Positions 26,673 to 33,993 of a stretch of 52,613 nt of DNA are shown here, one piece after another; position 1 is the first letter of the stretch; every line of letters starts with the position of its first letter. The notes beneath the pieces are model-generated. The model did no database searches. It worked only from the letters and a program-made list of their open reading frames with translations, and was not told the DNA's origin. Location of the stretch: contig NZ_LZKK01000335.1 of NCBI RefSeq assembly GCF_001672815.1, positions 1-52,613 on the forward strand, given 5' to 3'. The stretch comes from Mycobacterium sp. E796 (GTDB lineage: Bacteria > Actinomycetota > Actinomycetes > Mycobacteriales > Mycobacteriaceae). The position numbers were made by a program, and so were the translations under genes.

Positions 26673-27769
26673 ACTTCCCGGACCTGGCCGAACACATCGA
26701 TCAGGTGGCGCTGATCGACCAGCACGTGCACGGGTCCTGGTTGGCGGCGGGGGATAGGGCGCGATTCGAGAATGCCCTCAACGAGGCCAACACCGAACCG
26801 CTCGCGGATTCGGGATTCGACTCCCAGCTCGGCTTTGCCGTACGCGCCCATTGCGCACCCATCCTCGGACTGCCCAAACACGTTGAACCGCAAGCGTACT
26901 GGGAACGCCGCAGCCAGCACACCGAAACGGAGCTGGCGCGCCTGTTCCTGCCGGCCGCCAACGTGAGCGACTGGCTGGTGGACACCGGGATCGACGGCGT
27001 CGCCGGCGTCGCCGAGCTTCGCGAATGGTCGGGCAACCGCGCCCACGAGGTCGTCCGGCTCGAGCAGGTGGCCGAGCAGGCCGCGCAGGCGTCGGGTGAC
27101 TACGCCTCGGCCTTCGAGGAGATCCTGCACCGGCGCGCGGCCACCGCGGTCGGCACCAAGTCGATCCTGGCCTACCGCGGCGGGTTCGACGGTGACCTGA
27201 GCGAACCATCGGCCGCCCAGGTCGCCCAGGCCGCGGGCCGGTGGCGCGGCGACGGCGGCACCCGGCTACGGGATCGGGTGCTGCTGCGGTTCGGGCTGCA
27301 CCAGGCGCTGCGGCTGGGCAAGCCCCTGCAATTCCACGTCGGCTTCGGCGACCGGGACTGCGATCTGCACCGGGCCAACCCGCTGCTGCTGCTCGATTTC
27401 CTGCGGCAGTCCGCGGGCACGCCGATAGTGCTTCTGCACTGCTATCCCTACGAGCGCGAGGCCGGTTACCTGGCGCAGGCGTTCAACAACGTGTACGTCG
27501 ACGGCGGGCTGAGCGTCAACTACCTGGGGGCGCGCGCGCCGTCGTTCATCGCCCGGCTGCTGGAAATGGCGCCCTTCCGCAGGATCCTGTACTCATCGGA
27601 CGGGTACGGCCCCGCGGAGTTGCATTTTCTCGGTGCGACGTTGTGGCGCAAAGGTATTCATCGCGTATTGAGCGGATTCGTCGCCGACGGAGAGTGGAGC
27701 CGGGACGACGCGATCCGGGTGGTCGACCTCATCGCCCGCGACAACGCCGCCCGCATCTACCGCGTTTGA
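26669..27769 (+). CDS. Amidohydrolase family protein (Rv1879-like)
   Basis: 366 residues from GTG 26669, four bases inside glnA3; a GTG at 26660 is also possible. The N-terminal metal motif is DQHVHGSWL (HxH). Later ligands lie in GKPLQFHVGFGDRD, in VLLHCYPYEREAGYL and in YSSDGYGPAELHF (Ser-Ser-Asp at the end of beta-8), the pattern of amidohydro_2 enzymes. Pairing with a GS-like ligase recalls the fungal FluG fusion (amidohydrolase plus GS-I domain). It may hydrolyse a gamma-glutamylated or related amide. Reaction not established. Confidence 0.85.
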   Translation: MNFPDLAEHIDQVALIDQHVHGSWLAAGDRARFENALNEANTEPLADSGFDSQLGFAVRAHCAPILGLPKHVEPQAYWERRSQHTETELARLFLPAANVSDWLVDTGIDGVAGVAELREWSGNRAHEVVRLEQVAEQAAQASGDYASAFEEILHRRAATAVGTKSILAYRGGFDGDLSEPSAAQVAQAAGRWRGDGGTRLRDRVLLRFGLHQALRLGKPLQFHVGFGDRDCDLHRANPLLLLDFLRQSAGTPIVLLHCYPYEREAGYLAQAFNNVYVDGGLSVNYLGARAPSFIARLLEMAPFRRILYSSDGYGPAELHFLGATLWRKGIHRVLSGFVADGEWSRDDAIRVVDLIARDNAARIYRV

Positions 27770-27799
27770 CGCTCGGTAGCACCGGGGTACCCAGCCGTA

Positions 27800-28633
27800 A
27801 TGGCGACCATGGGGGACGTCTTGGGGTGGGCCCGCAACCAGGTGGTGTCGCGGGTCCCGAAAGCCGACCTTGACCAGCGCGACCCCGACTACATCCGCGA
27901 CCAGCTTCCAGGCACCTGGCTGCTGGCGTCGCTCTACTTCCGGGCGGACGTGCGCGGCCTGGACCGGATCCCGGTCGACGGGCCGGTGCTGCTCGTCGGC
28001 AACCACAGCGGCGGCAACGTGCCCCCGGACACGTTCGTGTTCACGCTCGCGTTCTGCTCCTACTTCGGTGTCGAGCGGCCCTTCTATCAGCTGGCCCACA
28101 ACCTCGTCGTGTCCGCGCCGCCGCTGGGCTGGCTGCGCAAGTTCGGCACCGTCGCCGCCAACCCCGAAAACGCCCGCCTGGCACTGGAATCCGGCGCAGC
28201 GCTGCTGGTCTACCCCGGCGGGGACTACGAGGTGTTCCGCCCATCATGGGAGCGCCACAAGGTCGACTTCGGCGGGCGCAAGGGCTACGTGCGGCTGGCC
28301 CGGGAGGCCGGCGTGCCGATCGTTCCCGTCGCCAGCGTCGGCGGCCAGGAGAGCGCGCTGTTCCTCAACCGCGGGCAGTGGCTGGCCAAGCTGCTGATGG
28401 CGGACAAGCTGCTTCGGCTCAAGAGCGTCCCGATATCGCTGGCCCTGCCGTGGGGCCTCAACATCAGCGACCTCGCGGGCCACATTCCGCTGCCGACCAA
28501 GATCGTCATCGAGGTGCAGCACCCGATCGACGTCGACGGTGACGACGAAGCCGTGCACGACAAGGTGATGGCCAGCCTGCAGGGCGGTGTCGATCGCCTG
28601 GCCGCCGAGCGTCGATTCCCGGTGATCGGCTGA
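27800..28633 (+). CDS. PlsC-like (1-acylglycerol-phosphate-type) acyltransferase
   Basis: 277 residues. The acyltransferase core carries PVLLVGNHSGGNVPPDTFVF (histidine motif), a helix with LVVSAPPLGWLRKFGTV, then LLVYPGGDYEVFRP and GVPIVPVASVGGQESALFL, matching a mycobacterial subfamily with NHSGG instead of the classical NHxxxxD spacing. A membrane-associated N-terminus is likely. It resembles Rv1428c-type proteins. It probably acylates a lysophospholipid or a related acceptor. The stop overlaps the next ATG by TGATG, so the two are co-translated. Confidence 0.85.
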   Translation: MATMGDVLGWARNQVVSRVPKADLDQRDPDYIRDQLPGTWLLASLYFRADVRGLDRIPVDGPVLLVGNHSGGNVPPDTFVFTLAFCSYFGVERPFYQLAHNLVVSAPPLGWLRKFGTVAANPENARLALESGAALLVYPGGDYEVFRPSWERHKVDFGGRKGYVRLAREAGVPIVPVASVGGQESALFLNRGQWLAKLLMADKLLRLKSVPISLALPWGLNISDLAGHIPLPTKIVIEVQHPIDVDGDDEAVHDKVMASLQGGVDRLAAERRFPVIG

Positions 28634-29067
28634 TGCGCGTCGAACGCCGCTGCGTGATCAACACCGACCGCGACGCGGTCTGGAAGATCGTCAGCGACCC
28701 GGACTGCTACCCGTCGTTCATGACCAGCCTCGAGCGGTGGGAGTCGTCCAACGACATCGACCGCGGCGTCGGTGCCCGCTACACCGTGCACTGGAAGATC
28801 GGCTCGGTGCCGGTGGGCGGCCTGATCGAGATCGTCGAGTTCGACGACCGCCGCGACGTCGCGTGGGTGGGAATCACCGGAGTCAACCTGCGTGGGCGCA
28901 TCCGGCTGCGCGACGCCGCGGACGGCAAGACGAAGGTGACGTTCCGGCTGTCCTATCAGGCGCCCGGCGGTTTGATCGGCTACATCGCCGACCGGATCGC
29001 GGTGCGTCAGGTCGGCCGCAACCTGTCCGAGACCCTGAAGTGCCTGAAAAGCCTGGCCGAGTCGTAA
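28633..29067 (+). CDS. SRPBCC (START/polyketide cyclase-like) protein
   Basis: 144 residues starting at ATG 28633 within a TGATG junction with the acyltransferase. The helix-grip opening RVERRCVINTDRDAVWKIVS, then CYPSFMTSLERWE, GVGARYTVHWKIG and a long C-terminal helix fit the SRPBCC fold, which binds a hydrophobic ligand in a cavity. No catalytic residues are diagnostic. Its coupling with the acyltransferase suggests handling of the same lipid. Function otherwise unknown. Confidence 0.82.
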   Translation: MRVERRCVINTDRDAVWKIVSDPDCYPSFMTSLERWESSNDIDRGVGARYTVHWKIGSVPVGGLIEIVEFDDRRDVAWVGITGVNLRGRIRLRDAADGKTKVTFRLSYQAPGGLIGYIADRIAVRQVGRNLSETLKCLKSLAES

Positions 29068-29238
29068 GCGGGGCGGAAACTGGTGACAGGGATTTTCACA
29101 ATTGCCATTGTGAGTAAGCTGTAGCGGCAACTACGCTTTCCTTGACGAGTCGGGCCGCGTCGCAAGCAAGATCAGGAACCATTGGGAAAGTTTGGGGGCG
29201 ATGTTGTCCCGCACCACACCACTTGTATTAGCCGTCTC

Positions 29239-29430
29239 ATGTCTGTCGCGTCCCTGAGCCAGCGCCTGGGTGAGTTCGCCATCGAGTTGCGCCGGTTGGC
29301 CTATACGATGCCGAGCGGGCACGAGGACCCGCTGATCCACCTGAGCGAGCGGATGCTGTGCTATGCCAAGGAACAGGCGGCTGAACAGCCGCAGCTGCGC
29401 TCGAGTCGCGGTCAATCGAACTTGGGGTAA
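29239..29430 (+). CDS. Possible small helical protein
   Basis: 63 residues from ATG 29239. Composition is protein-like, with two amphipathic helices (SLSQRLGEFAIELRRLAYTM and LIHLSERMLCYAKEQAAEQP) and strong GC in third positions. No recognised domain and no clear ribosome site. It overlaps nothing else and lies between the START-like gene and a decayed gene on the other strand. Could be a chance frame. Confidence 0.4.
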   Translation: MSVASLSQRLGEFAIELRRLAYTMPSGHEDPLIHLSERMLCYAKEQAAEQPQLRSSRGQSNLG

Positions 29431-29460
29431 CGCCTTTTCGGCGCCGTCGTCGCGGCAGCG

Positions 29461-29819
29461 CTAGATCGGTATGAATCGCCGCAGCTTTCGCTGCCCCGAT
29501 GTCGTCGCAGGCCGTCGGTCGCCTCGGTCCGGATCGCCGCCCCGGGCAACCCGTAGCGTCTCTCGGTCTGGGTCCCCGACGACCACGATATCGGCCCCGG
29601 CGGCGGTCTGGGTGACCTGATACTCGGATATCCGAGGATCGGTCCCCAGGACGTGACGAAACGCGATCGCCGGGATCGTCGTTGCGCCGTAACGGAAGTC
29701 GTCGTCGCGGCGTCCGCCGATGTCGGCGACCCGAGCGAACGCTCGACGTGGTCTTCCAGGCCGGCCCGCACCGCATTCAGATGCGCCGCCCGCATCCGTT
29801 CGTAGTCCGCCCGTGCCAA
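29461..29819 (-). pseudogene. Collapsed phenylacetate-CoA ligase-like (adenylate-forming) gene
   Basis: The first frame (TTG 29819, preceded by GAGGGCGGC) encodes ARADYERMRAAHLNAVRAGL and EDHVER, the N-terminal helix of PaaK-like ligases. After about 27 residues the sequence shifts frame and continues as RVADIGGRRDDDFRYGATTI, then FRHVLGTDPRISEYQVTQTA and GADIVVVGDP, ending in a KLRRFIPI-like tail at TAG 29461-29463. This is the C-terminal domain of the same family. About 300 residues of the adenylation core are therefore missing. A single large internal deletion plus one frameshift explains both pieces. Confidence 0.72.
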
Positions 29820-29912
29820 GCCGCCCTCCGCATCGTCGTATCGATTTCTATCCTTCCGGGGCGAATAGCGCCATGCTTACGCCCGGGGCCAGTTAGCGAG
29901 GAGGTACTACTC

Positions 29913-31268
29913 GTGAATTTCGGGGCGTTGCCGCCGGAGGTCAACTCCGCGCGGATGTATATGGGAGCGGGTTCGGGCCCGTTGATGGTGGCCGCGTCGG
30001 CCTGGGATGGGCTGACGGCGGCGTTGAGTTCGGCAGCCAGCTCGTATCAGGCGACGATCCTGGAGCTCACCGGCGGGCAGTGGTTGGGCGCGGCATCGGT
30101 GTCGATGGCCACGGCGGCCTTTTCATACGTGCGGTGGATGACTACCACCGCCGCCCAGGCCGAGGTGACCGCCAACCAGGCCCGGTCGGCGGCCGCGGCG
30201 TATGAGGCGGCCTTCGCCGCCACGGTGCCACCCGCCGTGATCGCGGCCAACCGGGCGACGCTCTCGGCGTTGGTGGCCACCAACGTTTTCGGCCAGAACA
30301 CCGCCGCGATCGCGGTGACAGAAGCCGATTACGGCGAGATGTGGGCCCAGGACGCCGCCGCGATGTACGGCTACGCCGGCGCGTCCGCAGCGGCAACCAC
30401 CTTGCCGCCGTTCGGCACCCCGGTGCCGAACACCAATCCGGCCGGAATCGGCGCCCAATCGGTCGCGGCCGCGGCCTCGTCGGCGCGGTCGACGGCGTCA
30501 CAGACCCTGTCAGCGGTGCCCAACGCGCTGAGTAGCCTCGCCGCGGCGTCATCGCCATTCGATCCGGTGACCTGGCTGCTCGACCTCTTGAACAGCCCCC
30601 TGGGCACCGCGCTCAACACCTTCACCACCGCGGTGAGCATGCCCGTCAACAGTATCGGCAATAGCGGGGCGTTCTTGGCGGTCGACGCGATCTACTTCGT
30701 CGCCCCGTTGATCTCGGCGGCGTTCCCAGGGCTCGCGCCCGTGGCTCCAGTGGCCGGCGCGATACCGGCGGGCCTGGCGGCGTCAGACGTCTCGACGCTG
30801 GCGAACTCGGTGAGCGGCACGGAGGTGTCCGCGGGCCTGGGCCGGGCGGCGTCGGTCGGCGAGCTCACCGTTCCGCAGGCTTGGGGCAGCGCGGCGCCCG
30901 AAATCCGGCTTGCCGCAAGGGGATTGCCGATGGCGGGCGCGGGCGCGTTGCCGCCGGCGGAGGCGGTCGCCCCGGCCGGCTGGTTCGGCGGCATGCCCCC
31001 GATCGGCAGCGTCGTCAACGCACCGCGAACTGGGGAAGCGCCTGCCCACGCCCGCGGCCGTCACAAAGTGATCCCGGAGATCGCGACGGGCGGGAGCATG
31101 CTGGCGAGACCATCGGATTCTCCGGAGAAGCCGACCCGACGAGATTCGGACGTCGAGTTGGGTGAACGCGAACGCGCCGAACTGAACGAGTTGCGCCAGG
31201 AGATGGCCGATCTCGCGATGGAGCGAGATGCGGTGGCGCGCTTGATCAAGGAGGCGATCCGGCCATGA
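29913..31268 (+). CDS. PPE protein, SVP-like subfamily (first of a tandem pair)
   Basis: 451 residues from GTG 29913, with GAGGAGGT (29898-29905) as a strong ribosome site; the longer frame from 29682 is a shadow. The PPE domain (about residues 1-180) has the family start VNFGALPPEVNSARMYMGAG, the WxG-type QWLGAAS, and NVFGQNTAAIAVTEADYGEM. A C-terminal GELTVPQAWGSAAPE is close to the SVP motif GxxSVPxxW. The last 30 residues (ELNELRQEMADLAMERDAVA then RLIKEAIRP) form a short coiled coil. No PE gene precedes it, unlike most PE-PPE pairs. The stop overlaps the second PPE start by ATGA. Confidence 0.93.
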   Translation: MNFGALPPEVNSARMYMGAGSGPLMVAASAWDGLTAALSSAASSYQATILELTGGQWLGAASVSMATAAFSYVRWMTTTAAQAEVTANQARSAAAAYEAAFAATVPPAVIAANRATLSALVATNVFGQNTAAIAVTEADYGEMWAQDAAAMYGYAGASAAATTLPPFGTPVPNTNPAGIGAQSVAAAASSARSTASQTLSAVPNALSSLAAASSPFDPVTWLLDLLNSPLGTALNTFTTAVSMPVNSIGNSGAFLAVDAIYFVAPLISAAFPGLAPVAPVAGAIPAGLAASDVSTLANSVSGTEVSAGLGRAASVGELTVPQAWGSAAPEIRLAARGLPMAGAGALPPAEAVAPAGWFGGMPPIGSVVNAPRTGEAPAHARGRHKVIPEIATGGSMLARPSDSPEKPTRRDSDVELGERERAELNELRQEMADLAMERDAVARLIKEAIRP

Positions 31269-32620
31269 GCATCCTTGATTTCGGGGCATTGCCGCCGGAA
31301 GTCAACTCCGGGCGGATGTATGTGGGGGCGGGTTCGGGCCCGTTGGTGGCGGCCGCGGCGGCCTGGGATGGGCTGGCGGCCGAGCTGGGTTCGGCGGTGA
31401 GTGGGTATCGAGCGGCGATCTTGCAGCTCACCGGCGGACAGTGGCTGGGCGCGGCTTCGGTGTCGATGGCCGCGGCGGCATTTCCCTACGTGCAGTGGAT
31501 GAATGCCACCGCCATATACGCCGAGGTGACCGCGAACCAGGCCCGGTCGGCGGCCGCGGCGTACGAGACGGCGTTCGCCGCCACGGTGCCGCCGCCGGTG
31601 ATCGCGGCCAACCGGGCGTTGCTGATGGCGTTGGTGGCCACCAACATTTTCGGCCAAAACACTCCCGCGATCGCGGCCACCGAAGCCCAGTACGCCGAGA
31701 TGTGGGCCCAGGACGCCGCCGCGATGTACGCCTACGCCGGCGCCTCGGCGGCCGCGACGACCCTGACACCGTTCGGAACGCCGGCGCAGACCACCGACCA
31801 GGCCGGAATCGCCTCCCAGGCCGTCGCGGTCGGCCAGGCGACCGGCGCACCGGCCGCGTCGCTCCAATCGACGCTCACACAGCTACTGAACGCGGTGCCG
31901 AACGCGCTGCAAGGGCTCGCCTCGGGCGGGCCGGCGCAGTGGCTGCTCGATCTGCTGAACAGCGCCCCGGTTCAGGCCTTCGAAGGCCTGATGTTCGGCA
32001 CGTCGGGTTATCAAAACCTCTTCAGTACGGGAGCCTTCCTGGCCTCGGGAGTGTCGTTCCTGGTCGCGCCCTTCGAAAACCCGTGGATCCAATCGGGATT
32101 GGTTCTGTCGGCGCCGACGGTTGCGGTCTCCGATGTATCCGGGGTGCCCCTGGCCACGGGCTCGACCCTGGCGAACTCGGTGCGGGGTGTTGACGCATCG
32201 GCAGGCCGGGCCGCGTCGATAGGCGGGCTTTCGGTGCCGCAATCCTGGGGCAGCGCCGCCCCGCAGATCCGGCTGGCCGCCACCGGATTGCCGATGGCGG
32301 GTGCCGACGCGTTGCCTCAGGCCGGGTCGATGGGCTTGCTCGGCGGGATGCCCGCAACTGGTCCGATCGGCAGCATCGTCAACGCGCCGCGGAACGGCGC
32401 CGGTGGCCCCAACGGCCGCGCGCAGTCCCATGCGAACGGGGCCGCGACTGAACGCCCGCGCTGGCAGGGCTTCGACCTGTTGAACGGGGACGCGCAGTCG
32501 CCGTTGAGCGAGCGCGAGGAGCTCATTGCGCTACGGAAGGGGGTCGCCGACCTGGCCAGGGAGCGCGATGTGCTCAAACGTTCTGCAACCCTGTTGATCC
32601 AGGAAGCCCTGCAGCGCTAG
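31265..32620 (+). CDS. PPE protein, SVP subfamily (second of a tandem pair)
   Basis: 451 residues, the same length as its neighbour, starting at ATG 31265 in an ATGA overlap. PPE domain LDFGALPPEVNSGRMYVGAG, QWLGAAS and NIFGQNTPAIAATEAQYAEM, so the two are recent tandem duplicates. The SVP motif is intact (GGLSVPQSWGSAAP). The C-terminus has a charged coiled coil (REELIALRKGVADLARERDV then LKRSATLLIQEALQR). It should be exported by an ESX type VII system, probably to the cell surface. Its last 47 bases overlap the methyltransferase gene on the other strand. Confidence 0.93.
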   Translation: MSILDFGALPPEVNSGRMYVGAGSGPLVAAAAAWDGLAAELGSAVSGYRAAILQLTGGQWLGAASVSMAAAAFPYVQWMNATAIYAEVTANQARSAAAAYETAFAATVPPPVIAANRALLMALVATNIFGQNTPAIAATEAQYAEMWAQDAAAMYAYAGASAAATTLTPFGTPAQTTDQAGIASQAVAVGQATGAPAASLQSTLTQLLNAVPNALQGLASGGPAQWLLDLLNSAPVQAFEGLMFGTSGYQNLFSTGAFLASGVSFLVAPFENPWIQSGLVLSAPTVAVSDVSGVPLATGSTLANSVRGVDASAGRAASIGGLSVPQSWGSAAPQIRLAATGLPMAGADALPQAGSMGLLGGMPATGPIGSIVNAPRNGAGGPNGRAQSHANGAATERPRWQGFDLLNGDAQSPLSEREELIALRKGVADLARERDVLKRSATLLIQEALQR

Positions 32621-33401
32621 ACGACGAGCGGATTGCCGAATCCGTTGCAGCCGAAGGCATTAACTCTGCTTCGGTGGAATCGGCCGGCGCGCGCAGACCA
32701 AAGTGGACGGTGGCGAACCCACTGCTGAGGGAGACGTAGCGAGCGTCGACGAAGCCCGAATCCCGCATCGTCTCGGTGAGCCCGTCCCGTGACAGCCAGG
32801 TGCGAATGGAATCGGAGGTGTAATGATGGGCGTCGCGGTGCCAGGCCACGGCCCAGCCCAGCGCCGGCATCAGCACGAAGTAGAGCACGTCGTGCAGGAG
32901 CGTCAGCACCTTCGAGTTCGGCCTGCTGAAATCGAGGACCATCAACCGGCCGCCCGGCCGCAGGACGCGCCGGAATTCGCGCAGCGCCCGGCCGCGGTCC
33001 GCGACATTGCGCAGCCCGAAGCTGATCGTGACCACGTCGAACGACGCGTCCGGGAACCGCAGGTCCATAGCGTCGCCCTCCTGGAAGTCGACGCCGCCGA
33101 GGTGTCTGCCCCGCGCGACCGCAAGCATCGCCGCGCAGGAGTCGACCCCGACGACCTTGCCGTCCGGCCCGACGGCCGCCTCCTCCAGGAACGCAAGGTC
33201 ACCGGTCCCGGTCGCGACGTCCAACACCCGCTCGCCCGGCCGCAGGGCACACAGCTCCATAGCTTGTCGCTTCCACAAGCGATGAAGCCCGAGGGTCCAC
33301 AGATCGGTCATCACGTTGTAGCGCGAAGCCAGCGCTGAAAACAGCTCCTTGACGTAGCTGCTCTTGGCCTCGTCGGACTCGTTCCATCGCCGGGTGATCA
33401 T
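32574..33401 (-). CDS. UbiE/MenG-like class I methyltransferase
   Basis: 275 residues from ATG 33401 (GGAAGGAGT about 13 bases upstream); the frame to 33539 is non-conserved. KSSYVKELFSALASRYNVMT is the UbiE/COQ5 opening, followed by motif I VLDVATGTGDLAF, VVGVDSCAAML, SFDVVTISFGLRNVADRG and RVLRPGGRLMVLDFSRPN, a near-perfect UbiE signature. It would methylate a quinone or related ring using S-adenosylmethionine. Mycobacterial MenG is normally encoded elsewhere, so this is probably a paralogue. The last 30 residues are Ser/Ala-rich and overlap the end of the second PPE gene. Confidence 0.87.
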   Translation of the reverse strand: MITRRWNESDEAKSSYVKELFSALASRYNVMTDLWTLGLHRLWKRQAMELCALRPGERVLDVATGTGDLAFLEEAAVGPDGKVVGVDSCAAMLAVARGRHLGGVDFQEGDAMDLRFPDASFDVVTISFGLRNVADRGRALREFRRVLRPGGRLMVLDFSRPNSKVLTLLHDVLYFVLMPALGWAVAWHRDAHHYTSDSIRTWLSRDGLTETMRDSGFVDARYVSLSSGFATVHFGLRAPADSTEAELMPSAATDSAIRSSSSAAGLPGSTGLQNV

Positions 33402-33544
33402 CGGATCTGCGCACTCCTTCCGATCGCGGTCGGGTTGGTTCTCCCTCGGCGATCGGCGTTGCCGGCGCCCATCATGCTTGTCTAACATGTGTTGAATAGG
33501 CTTGACTACTGGTAGGAGCCAGCCACGATCCGAAGGCATCCGCC

Positions 33545-33748
33545 ATGCTGCACTTACTGCCCAAATTTCACCTGCAATCCGATTCTCCGGCGCCGGACGC
33601 CGAGACCCATCACCACTGGCCGGGCGCGGCGGTAATCGCGGCGATCGGGCACATTCACATCGGGCTACCCGAACCGCGGACCTACCCGCTGCACGAGCCC
33701 CGTTTTCTCGAGGACGAGCTGATGTCCCGCCTCATGGAGCACCTTTGA
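33545..33748 (+). CDS. Possible small His-rich protein
   Basis: 67 residues from ATG 33545, divergent from the methyltransferase. It contains two histidine clusters (ETHHHWPG and IGHIHIGLPE) and a C-terminal helix (FLEDELMSRLMEHL). Composition and codon use look real, but I recognise no family and no strong ribosome site. A G/C-rich hairpin follows 11 bases after the stop, which supports it being a transcribed unit. Confidence 0.45.
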   Translation: MLHLLPKFHLQSDSPAPDAETHHHWPGAAVIAAIGHIHIGLPEPRTYPLHEPRFLEDELMSRLMEHL

Positions 33749-33759
33749 CGGTTAGCTAT

Positions 33760-33774
33760 GCCGCCGACGGCGGC
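33760..33774 (+). terminator. Hairpin after the small His-rich gene
   Basis: Arms GCCGCC (33760-33765) and GGCGGC (33769-33774) around a GAC loop. No U-tract. Plausible mycobacterial-type terminator 11 bases beyond the TGA of the 67-residue gene. Confidence 0.35.
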
Positions 33775-33993
33775 TGCGGGAGCGACCGGCCGCCGATGAC
33801 CAATCATTAGGCGCGGTAACCATTTTCGACAAGGGGCCACTTCCGCAGCTCCGCGGGTCCCAAACACAAACAGCAGTAGCCGTCTAGATCCTGACGCCGG
33901 GGTGAATCTTTGGTTGAAACGCCCATCGCCGGGGTGCGATGGCGATAAAGTGCCGTCCGCCGGGGGTTGGTGATATCGAGCAGGAGCACAACG

